From Gorsachius magnificus (taxonomy: Eukaryota; Chordata; Aves; Pelecaniformes; Ardeidae): DNA of 64,000 bases. The DNA is taken from NCBI GenBank assembly GCA_034008185.1, contig CM067081.1, forward strand, positions 930,001 to 994,000. Reading direction: 5' to 3'. The notes beneath the pieces were generated by a model, which saw nothing but the letters and a program-made list of their open reading frames with translations, was not told where the DNA came from and searched no databases. Both the position numbers and the translations under genes were made by a program. Of this stretch, positions 23,501 to 34,200 are shown in pieces; positions within the stretch are counted from its first letter, which is position 1, and each line of letters starts with the position of its first letter.

Positions 23501-26500
23501 ACCGGGGCTTGGGCCCTGGCATCACCAAAGTCCGGAGCCTGAAGATGGACAGGAAGGTGTGGACAGAGGAGCTGATTGAGGTATTGGCGCAGAAAACCCC
23601 CCAAAACCCCTTTTTGGGGGGGAGAAGCCCTGTCCCCTCCCCATGGCAGGCCCGCTGGCCACGGGCCAGGGACCGCAGGAGCACGGCAGGGCTTTTCCAG
23701 CCTGATGGGAGCCCCTTGGGGTGACGCTGCGGGGTTGGGGACCCCCAGCAGCCCTCCACCCCCGTGGTCTCGGGACGGCTGGCACCCACTCGGGCACAGC
23801 AGCAAGGACAAGCGGCGCTTGTGTGCCTGTGCCAGGGACAGACGGCATCTGTGCGTCCGTGGGGCGAGGGCTGCAGAGCCGCCGGGGCGGCCATGGGGAG
23901 GTGGCGGTGGAGCCACCGGGGCGGCGGGGGGGGGGGGGGCCGGGGCATGGGGCCAAGCGGAGAGCGCCCCCCAAAGCGGTGTGGCCACCGGCGGGGAGGA
24001 ATGCGTGACGAGCCAGCGCCGGGGGGGCGGGAGGAGGGGGGAGCTGGGATTCGTTACCAGACCCAACCCAGCCGCCATTTCCAGCCGGCAGACCCTGGCT
24101 GGCCCCGCTCTTCCCAGCCGTCCCGGTCGGATCCTGCATTCCTGCCTGGCGTCCCACCCGCCCCCCCCCCGGCCGCCCCCGCCCCCAAACGCTTCCAGCT
24201 GCTCCTGCGGCGCTGCCCTTCCCCCCCGCCCCCCCCCTCCCGCCCCCCCCCCCCTGCCACCCCAAAGGGCTTGGGGGTGCTGGCAGAGCACCCCATGGGC
24301 TCACTGGGGCGATGTGGGGCTCCCTGGGACAGGGCTGAACCCCTGCAGCTTAACGCCGGGCTGAGCCTGGCTTGGGATGGCGAGGGGCCATGGGAAGCCC
24401 TTTAAATCCGCCCCGATGGATGTGGAGCATCCCCCCCCCCTCGCCTGCAGCTGGGCGCCGCTTTCCAGATGTGATTTTCCAGGGCAGGAAGGGGGGGGGG
24501 GGTGGCGGGGGCTGCCCGACGCTGGGGCTGAGCCCCCGGGGCTGTCGGGACATGGGGCTGGGCAGGGAGCAGCCCTGGATGCCTGCAGCGGGTGGGTGCC
24601 CCTGCACCCTGCCCACCCGTGGTCCCCGCTCCCCGTGCAGCACCCATCACCCCCCCCCGCCGTGCTGCCTGCACCCCGCTGTCCCCCCCTGGGCAGCACT
24701 AAGGGGGCGGCTTTGGGCTGCGAATGCCCCCATAAGCACAGCTACTGCCGTGCTCATCCTCCCCTCCCGCAAAGCCCCCCGGGGGCTCCCCACAAAGCCC
24801 CCTCCATCGCTCGGTGGCACCATCACGCCGGCCTCTCCTTGCCCCCGCAGCTCTTCCACCAGATCGGCAACGCCGTGGCCAACCAGTTCTGGGCCGCCAA
24901 CGTGCCCCCCAGCGAGGCCATCGCCCCCACCAGCGGGAGCTGGGAGAGGAGACGCTTCCTCATCGCCAAATACCGGGAGGGCAAGTACCGCCGCTACCAC
25001 CCGCTCTTCGGCAACCAGGAGGAGCTCGACAGGGTCAGTGGCCCCCGGGGCCGGCCACCGTCTTGGGGGTCCCGCCTGGGTGCTAAGTGGTGCTGAGCCA
25101 GGGTTCTGAGGTTGTTTTGGGGAGCAAGGTCTCTGCCCAGCCTCATGCGTGGGGCTGGATGGTTTCCCACCCTCCCTCCCTGCCTGTACCCCTGCCTGTA
25201 CCCCTGCCTGTATCACCCCAGCCCCTGCGGCACCCCCCCGTGCACCCCAAAGCCTGGGGTCTCCAGGAGGGAGAAGCTGGCTGCGGGGGCAGGGTGACAC
25301 CTCTGGCATGGGGCTCAAGCGGCTTCATTTCCCAGCTGGAGAGCCCAATCCGAGGTGGGATCCCCCCCCCCAACACCCGGACTCCCCCGGGTTCACCCCT
25401 CCCTGGCATTAGTGTCCGGTGTCGAGCCGGAGCGGGGTTCGGGGGGGGCTGGTCCTGGGTGGGTGCCAGCTCGCAGCCCCTCCTGCTCCCCGGAGCACCC
25501 TGCAGTGGCCAGCACCCCCCCATCCCCGGGGGCCCCCCGGGGGTGCTGGCCTGGATCCAGCCTTGGGCTCTGCACAACTGGCCCAGGGACTGCCGTCCCA
25601 GGGACTGCAGCCCAGGGAATGCCAGGGAATGCTGGCCCAGGGAATGCCAGCCCAGGGAATGCTGGCCCAGGGAATGCCAGCCCAGGGAATGCCAGCCCGG
25701 GGAATGCCAGACCAGGGAATGCCGGCCCAGGGAATGCCGTCCCAGGGAATGCCAGGGAATGCCAGACCCAGGGAATGCCATCCCAGGGAATGCCAGGGAA
25801 TGCCAGACCAGGGAATGCCAGGGAATGCTCGCCCAGGGAATCCCAGGGATGCCGCCCAGGGAATGCTCGCCCAGGGAATGCCAGGGATGCCCATCCCAGG
25901 GAATGCCGGCCCAGGGAATGCCAGCCCAGGGAATGCCAGCCCGGGGAATGCCAGACCAGGGAATGCCGGCCCAGGGAATGCTGTCCCAGGGAATGCCAGG
26001 GAATGCCAGACCAGGGAATGCCAGGGAATGCTCGCCCAGGGAATGCCGGCCAAGGGAATGCCGGCCCAGGGAATTCCAGCCCGGGGAATGCCAGACCAGG
26101 GAATGCTTGTCCCAGGGAATGCCAGCCAAGGGAATGCCAGACCAGGGAATGCCGGCCCAGGGAATGCCGCCCAGGGAATGCCAGACCAGGGAATGGGCCC
26201 AGGGAATGCCAGACCAGGGAATGCCAGCCCAGGGAATGCCAGCCCAGGGAATGCCAGCCCAGGCAATGCCAGACCAGGGAATGCCGGCCCTTGGCCAGCC
26301 CTTGGCCTCCCCTCCGCCGCGGCTCTCGCCGCCTGCCCACGGCGCTGCCGTGTTTGCCCAAGAGCCGGGGGCCCGGGGTGGCTGCGGGAATTCGCATGTG
26401 GGCTTGTTTGTTTTTCTGCTCCGGCCAGCCCGGCCCGCCCCGCTGCCGTATGACTTCACCCCGGCTCCTTAAGGGAGGGATTCGCCGCCTGCTCCAAACT

Positions 26501-29500
26501 TTTTTCTCCCAGTTTCCAGCCTCCTTTGTCCTGCCCAGGCAGCCGGGAGGCGGCGGGGGTCTGGCTGCTGGCCGTGCTCCCACCCGGCTCCTCGCCGGGC
26601 GTCTCCCTCCTCCTCCCTCCTCCTCCTCCTCGGGAGCCTTCGGCCTCACCCGCGCCCCCGGCTGTGCCGCAGGCTCTGTGCGCGGCTGTCACCACCGGTG
26701 CCCTTGGGGGGCGGGACCTGTGCCACCGGGGACCCCCTGCCCGACGCCCCTGGCCCTGGCCGAGAAGAGCGGGCAGCGGCTGCAGTGGGTTCCTGCTCCA
26801 CAAAAGGAAGGGGGGGGCCCCCCGCCCCCCACCCCGGCATTCCCGCCGCCGGGCTATCCCGGGGGGCGCAGGGCTGGTTTGAGCCCATCCCGGCTCGGCA
26901 CGGCGCTTGGCGCTGCTGGGCTCTGTGCACCCCGGGAGAGGGGCTTTGGGGAGCCCCCCCGCACCCTTGGCTGGGGGCCGGAGGCTCCCCCCCCCGCGGG
27001 TCCCCGGGGAGACCCCGCTGCCAGCGGGCGGCCCCCACCCCAGCATCCCCCCCCCCTTCCCCCGCGCCGCTGGACGTGCCCACCCCGCCGAGCCCCCTCC
27101 GGGTGGGCTGAGGGCCCCCACGGGACCGGGACCGGGACCGGGGGAAGCTGGGGCGGCCGGGGGGAGGTGTGCCCGGGCGGCCGGCGCCTCGCCGGGCGGC
27201 CCGGGGCGCTGCCGCGGGGCTGGCCCTGCCGTCCCAGCCATCTCGGCCCAAAACGGGGCTGGGAGGGCGGCGAGGCCGCCCCGGGGAGCTGGGGGAACCC
27301 AAACCCCGGAGCTCACCCCGCCGGGGCTGGCGGAATCCCGCAATCCCGGGGTGGCCGGGGGCGGTGAGCCCAGCGCCGTGCGGGGAGCGGGGCTCTGCGT
27401 CCTCCTGGGTGTCCCCGGAGCTCCGGGCAGCCCCACGGTCTGACCTGGGGGTGCTTTAGGGGTGACCCCGCACCCCGTCTCTGCCTGGCCCCCGGAGGAG
27501 ATGGGGGGGATGCCTCGCGCCGGCAGGCAAGGTGAGGAAACTGAGGCAGGGGGGACATGGCCGTGGTCCCCCGGGGAGGCTGTGGCAGAGCCCTGGGCCG
27601 TGATTTCAGCCGCAGGGCTGCGATGCTCTGCCCTTCTCCTCCCGGGGAGCTGGGACAGCCGGGGAGAGACCTCGCGGGTGGGGGAGCCCCGTCCCCACCT
27701 TCCCATAACCACCCCATCCCGGCACAGCTCAGTGCCTGGGGCTGGTCTGCAGCAGGGATGCAGGGTGCGGGGTGCAGGGTGAGGGGTGCACAGTGCAGGG
27801 TGCGGATTGTGGGGTGCAGGGTGCGGGGTGCAGGGTGAGGGGTGCACAGTGCAGGGTGCGGGTTGTGGGGTGCAGGGTGCAGGGTGCACAGTGCAGGGTG
27901 TGGGTTGTGGGGTGCAGGGTGCAGGGTGCAGGGTTGTGGGGTGCAGGGTGAGGGGTGCAGGGTGAGGGGTGCAGGTTGTGGGGTGCAGGGTGCAGGATGC
28001 AGGGTGAGGGGTGCAGGGTGCAGGGGTGCGGGTGTGGGGTGCAGGGTGCGGGTGCAGGGTGTGGGTTGTGGGGTGCAGGGTGCGGGATGCAGGGTGCAGG
28101 GTGAAGGGTGCAGGGTGCGGGGTGTGGGTGCAGGGTGAGGGCTGCAGGATGAGGGGTGCAGGACGTAGGGTGAGGGCTGCAGGGTGCAGAGTGTGGGTGC
28201 AGGGTGTGGGATACAGGGTGCAGGTATGGGGTGCAGGATGCAGGTGCAGGGTGTGGGGTGAAGGGTGCAGAATGCAGGGTGCAGGTGCAGTGTGTAGGGT
28301 GCGGGTGCAGGGTGTGGGTGTGGGGTGCAGGGTGCGGGATGCAGGGTGCAGGTTGCGGCGTGCAGGATGTAGGGTACAGGGTGCAGGACACTCTCCCGGT
28401 GGATAAGCCTGGCCTTGCTGCCCCCCAGGCAGCCCCAGATTTTGGGGCCAGAACTGCTCACACCCCGGCCGTGCCATGGGGGGGCTCACAGTGCAGCCTG
28501 TGGGATGCTTTTGGGGGACACCCGGCTGCCTCAGGGGGCTGGGGGGGGCTGTGGCCGGTGTCACCGCTGCATCCCCCGTCCAGCTGAGCCCTTCGGTGAC
28601 ACCAGCAAAGCACCCGGGGGATGGCGCTGAGCACTGTCACCCCGTCAGGGTCCCCCTGCATCCCCTGGCTGCCGGGGGGCCCCCAGCCATGCAGGGGGAT
28701 TTGTAATCCCCACCGGTAGGGTTTGGGGGGGGGGTCTGCAGGGGGGTGCAGCCCCCCAGTGACATGTTGTCACCCCGTTTTGCAGAGATGCCACGCCTGG
28801 AGGTGGGGGGCAGCGAGGAGAAGCACTACTCGGTGTCCCTGCCCTCTGTCACCCACAACGGCTTCCTCTATAAGACCCCCTCCATGGCCAAGCCCGTCAG
28901 CGAGCGGAAGGGCCAGGAAGGTATGGGGGGGCCCCCGGGGCTGGGAAATAGGGGCACAGAGGGGTGGGGAGCCCAGAGCCAGCCCCAAAAGGGGTGCTGA
29001 CGGGGGGGCTGCACCGTCCCCTGCTCCCCAGGGCAGTGCAAAGGCACCAGGGAGGTGCAGCATCACCCAGCCAGCCCAGTTCGAGGGGGAAGTCACAGTG
29101 GGTGGGCGCCCAGTGGGTGCTGTGGGGCCACCCAGGCTGGGCTGGTGGGCGCCCTCGGGCTGGTGGGAGCGTGCGGGGCTGCCCAGCACCTTCCTGTGCC
29201 GCGCAGAGTTCAGCCGGCGGTGGTGCACGCTGCAGGACGGCGTCCTCAGCTACTACGAGAACGACCGCAACGCCGTGCCCAACGGCGAGATCAAGGTGGA
29301 GGAGATCGTGTGCCTGGTGAACAACCCGCCCCACGCCCACGGGTAGGGCTGGCACCCCACGCGCCGCCCTGTAGCACCCCGACATCCCCTCTGCTCCCCA
29401 AGGGCCGGGCACGGCCGCCGCAACGCACCGGGTGGTGGCACGGGGGCGGGGAGGGGGCTGCTGTCCCTAACGCCACTGCTGGTCCCTCTGGCACTGGTGG

Positions 29501-31235
29501 CATGCCTGAGCCAGCTGGCTTGGCAAGGAGACTGTGAAACCCCTCTGCACCCCCTCTGCACCCCCTCTGCACCCCCTCTGCACCCTTCTGCACCCCCTCT
29601 GCACCCCCTCTGCACCCCCCTGCACCCCCTCTGNNNNNNNNNNNNNNNNNNNNNNNNNNNNNNNNNNNNNNNNNNNNNNNNNNNNNNNNNNNNNNNNNNN
29701 NNNNNNNNNNNNNNNNNNNNNNNNNNNNNNNNNNNNNNNNNNNNNNNNNNNNNNNNNNNNNNNNNNNNNNNNNNNNNNNNNNNNNNNNNNNNNNNNNNNN
29801 NNNNNNNNNNNNNNNNNNNNNNNNNNNNNNNNNNNNNNNNNNNNNNNNNNNNNNNNNNNNNNNNNNNNNNNNNNNNNNNNNNNNNNNNNNNNNNNNNNNN
29901 NNNNNNNNNNNNNNNNNNNNNNNNNNNNNNNNNNNNNNNNNNNNNNNNNNNNNNNNNNNNNNNNNNNNNNNNNNNNNNNNNNNNNNNNNNNNNNNNNNNN
30001 NNNNNNNNNNNNNNNNNNNNNNNNNNNNNNNNNNNNNNNNNNNNNNNNNNNNNNNNNNNNNNNNNNNNNNNNNNNNNNNNNNNNNNNNNNNNNNNNNNNN
30101 NNNNNNNNNNNNNNNNNNNNNNNNNNNNNNNNNTGGTCCCAGCTCCGAGGGCACTGGGCACCGTCCCTGGGGGTCCCTGCTGGGGGCCAGGCCTCCTGCA
30201 TCCCCCCCTCCCCGTGGCCCCTGCCGTGGGCGGGGCCCACTCTGCCCTTCCCTCTCCTCCATCCCGGGTCCTCCAGACCTGGGCTGAGCCCCCTCCTCGC
30301 CCCCGCTGCCTGCCCACGGCGTCTACCCCCACAGCGGCGTGGGGACGTGGGGACGGTGGCGCTGGGTCTGCAGCCCCCAACTGCCGGGTCCCTCTCCCCC
30401 CAGAGCCACAAGCCGGAGAAGGAGTGGCCCGTCAGGAACCTGAAGGTCTTCCTGGGCATCAAGAAGAAGCTTCGGCCCCCGACGTGGTGAGCAGGAATGC
30501 GGGCCCCCCCCTGGGGACAGGGATAGGGTGGGGACGGGTGGGGACAGGGACAGGGGGGGACAGGAGATGGGGGGAGGGAGGGTGGGACAAGAATAGGGAT
30601 GGAGATGGGGCTGGGGACAGGGCTGGGGATAGGGATGGAGATGGGGACAGGGACAGGGCTCAGGCGGGGCTGGGGCTGGGGCTGGGGCTGGGGCTGGGAT
30701 GGGGATGGGGATGGGGATGGGATGGGGATGGGGATGGGATGGGATGGGATGGGGATGGGATGGGATGGGATGGGGATGGGATGGGATGGGGATGGGGATG
30801 GGATGGGGATGGGGATGGGATGGGATGGGGATGGGATGGATGGGGGGATGGGATGGGATGGGGATGGGATGGGATGGGATGGGGATGGGGATGGGATGGG
30901 GATGGGATGGGATGGATGGGATGGGGATGGGATGGGGATGGGGATGGGATGGGGATGGGGATGGGGATGGGGATGGGGATGGGATGGGGATGGGGAAGGG
31001 GGATGGGATGGGGATGGGGATGGGATGGGGATGGGATGGGATGGGGATGGGGATGGGGATGGGATGGATGGGGATGGGGATGGGATGGGATGGGGAGGGA
31101 TGGGGATGGGATGGGGATGGGATGGGGATGGGGATGGGGATGGGGACGGGGATGGGGATGGGGCCAGGGCCGGGCGGGGCCGGGCCGGCTGTGGCGGTTG
31201 TGCCCCGTCTCCCCCACCAGGGGTCGGCGGCCCCG

Positions 31236-31270
<35 letters not shown>

Positions 31271-34200
31271 GCGTGGGGGGTGTGTGCGTGTGTGTGTGCA
31301 TGGGAATGTGGGGGGGTGCATGAGGTGTGCGTGTGTGCACATGTGTGTGCATGCATGTCAGCGTGTCTGTACGTGTGTGCACATACAAGTCCGTGGGGGT
31401 GTGTGTGTGCATGTGGGTGTGCGCATGCCTGGCAGCGTGTGTGCATGTGTGTGTGTGCACGTGGGTCAGTGTGCTTGTGTGTGTGTGCACGTGGGTCAGT
31501 GTGCTTGTGTGTGTGCATGAGCGCATGGGGGGGTGTGCACACGCATGTCACTGTGCAAGTATGCATGTCCATGGGGGGGGGGGGTGTGCACGTGTCGGGG
31601 TGTGTGTGCATGTGAGTGTGTGTGCACGAGAGCGTGTGTGCATGCAGGTCAGCAAGTTGTGTACGTGTGTGTGTGCATGTGAGTGTGTGTGTGCACATCA
31701 GCACCTGTGTGCATGTGCGGGTGTGTGCACGGGTGTGTGCATGCATGCTGGCAGTGTGTGCTTGTGTGCACGAGTGCATGGGGGGGTGCACGCAGGTCAG
31801 CAAGTTGTGTACGTGTGTGTGTGTGTACGTGTGTGTGCGTGTGCGGGTGTGCACATGAGTGCATGGGTGTGCGTGTGTGTGTGTGTGCATGCAGGCCAGC
31901 ACGCTGTGTTGTGTGTACGTTGTGGCATGTGTGTGTGTGTGTGCAGGTGTGTGTATGAGGGGTGCATGCACGCGCCTGTTCTTGGGGGGGGATGCAGGCA
32001 GCAAGTTGCATGCCGTGTGCCGTGATCCACGGGTGTGCGTGTGTGTGTGGGCAGGCCGGCACGCTCTGTATGTGTGCGTGCGTGTGTGCAAGCGCCTGCG
32101 CGTGGGGGTGTGCGTGCGCTGCGTGCCCCTGCTCACACCTGAGCGTGTGCGTGGCCGGGTGTGCGTGCAGGTCAGCAAGTTGTGTACGGGTGTGTGCGGG
32201 GGGGTGTGTGTGTGCATGGGTGGGGGGGGGGGGGGGGGGGCGGTGGTGGCGTGGGGGTGTGCGTGCGCTGCGTGCCCCTGCTCACACCTGAGCGTGTGCG
32301 TGGCCGGGTGTGCGTGCGAGCGTGCGTGCTGAGCCGTGCGGCTTGGGGGAAACCCCCAGCACCAGCGAGCGGGCCTGGCCCTCCAGCCTGCAAACTGGTG
32401 CGGACTGGGAAGGCCTCGGGGCGGTTGCCAGCTGCTTTGCTGGCCGCGTGGCTGCCGCGCGTTGCGTCGAGCTGCTAAACCCAACGGGCGCCTGTCCTGT
32501 GCCCCCGGCTGCGGGGGGCTGCGGGGCTGGGGGGGGGCTGCAGGGCTGGAGGCAGCTGGCGAGGATGCAGGGGGCTCGCAGAGGTGCAGGGGGCTTGCAA
32601 GGCGGGGGGGGGCGTGCAGGGATGCGGGTGGTTGCAGGTTGTTTGCAGACACAGCGGGGGTTTGCAGGGATGGGGGGTTTGCAGGGATGGGGGGGGTTTG
32701 CAGGGATGGGGGGTTTGCAGGGAGGGGGGGGTTTGCAGGGATGGGGGGGTTTGCAGGGATGGGGGGGTTGCACACATGGGGGGGTTGCAGGGATGGGGGG
32801 TTTGCAGGGATGGGGGGGTTTGCACACATGGGGGGTTGCAGGGATGGGGGGTTTGAAGGGATGGGGGGGTTTGCACACATGGGGAGGTGTGCAGACACAG
32901 CGGGGGTTGCACACATGGGGGTGTTTGCAGGGACAGGGGATGTTGCACACATGGGGGGGGTTGCAGGGACGGGGGGGTTGGCAGACACGGGGGGGTTTGC
33001 AGACACAGCGGGGGTTTGCAGGGATGGGGGTGTTTGCAGGGACAGGAGGTGTTGGCAGGGATGGGGGGGTTGCAGGGATAGGGGGGTTTGCAGGGACGGG
33101 GGGGTTTGCAGGGACAGGGTTGACACAAAGGTTTGCTGGATGGGGGTTTTCAGGGACGGGGGGGGTTTGCAGGGATGGGGGGTTTGCAGGATGGGGGGTT
33201 TGCAGGGATGGGGGGTTTGCAGGGACAGGGGTTTGCACACATTGGGGGTTGCAGGGAGGGGGAGTGTTGCAGGGCAGGGGGTTTGTGCACACATGGGGGG
33301 GTTGCAGGGAGGGGGGGTTTGCACACATGGGGGGGTTGCAGGGATGGGGGGTTTGCACACATGGGGGGGTTGCAGGGGGGGTCGCCGATGGGGGGTTGCG
33401 ATGGGGGGGTTTGCAATGGGGGGTTTGCGGGGGGGGGGGGTTCCGGGGTACTCTGCCAGCCGGAGCGTGGAGCCGGGGGCCGGGCACCCTGGGACGTTGC
33501 TCTTCACGATTTCACTCCCCCCCCCCTCCAGCTGGGGCTTCACGGTCTTCTACGAAAACGAGAAGCACGAGAAGCAGCAATGGTAAGGGGAGGGGTGGAC
33601 ACGGGGACACAAACTCCCCCCCCCTGCCCCGGGACAGACGGACACGGGCCCGGCGAGTGTTCGCCGCGGGGATGCGGACGGGGATTTCCCTGGGCAGAGC
33701 CTGGCCGGGTGCCTGCGGACCCGCTCGGGGGTGCCAGCGGGGCCCGTGGCTGTCACCCCCGTCCCCTTGGGTCCCCTGGGGTCTGTCCCAGCGGGGGCCG
33801 GGGGGGGTCCCCTCCGGCCGCTGACGCCGTCCCCCCGCAGGTACTTGTGCTGCGACACCCAGGCCGACCTGCGGGAGTGGTTCGCCGCCTTCCTCCACAT
33901 GCAGGTAGGGAGCGGGCACGGGGGCGGCGCACGCCCTGCTCCCCCCAAAGTCACCCTGGGGGGTGACAGCCCTGGCGGCGGTGGGGACACACACACACAC
34001 ACACACGCCTGGCTGGCAGCGGGGCATCCCCTCAGCCCGGGTACCAGCACCCCGGGGCGGAGGAGAGGTCCCTGGGGTGGCCGAGGAGCGAAAAGCCAGC
34101 CTGCAGCCCCCCTGTATGTGTGTCCCCCCCCCTGTCCCCTCTGTCCCCAGAACGGCGGGGCCCTGTGGCCCTCGGAGAGCTGCAAGGTGCGGGGTCGCGG

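Noticed and set aside
25143..27367. Long repetitive open frames (AFPGLAFPG-type and QGMPAQGMP-type) in ARAP1 intron 12
   Set aside because: Both strands and several frames are open because of the 15-bp array; real exons flank it in another reading.
29467..33543. A minus-strand open frame of more than 1300 codons across the gap and intron 16
   Set aside because: It reads through 500 N and then His/Pro/Thr-rich translations of GT, GGGAT and GGGTTTGCAG repeats. It overlaps real ARAP1 exons on the other strand.
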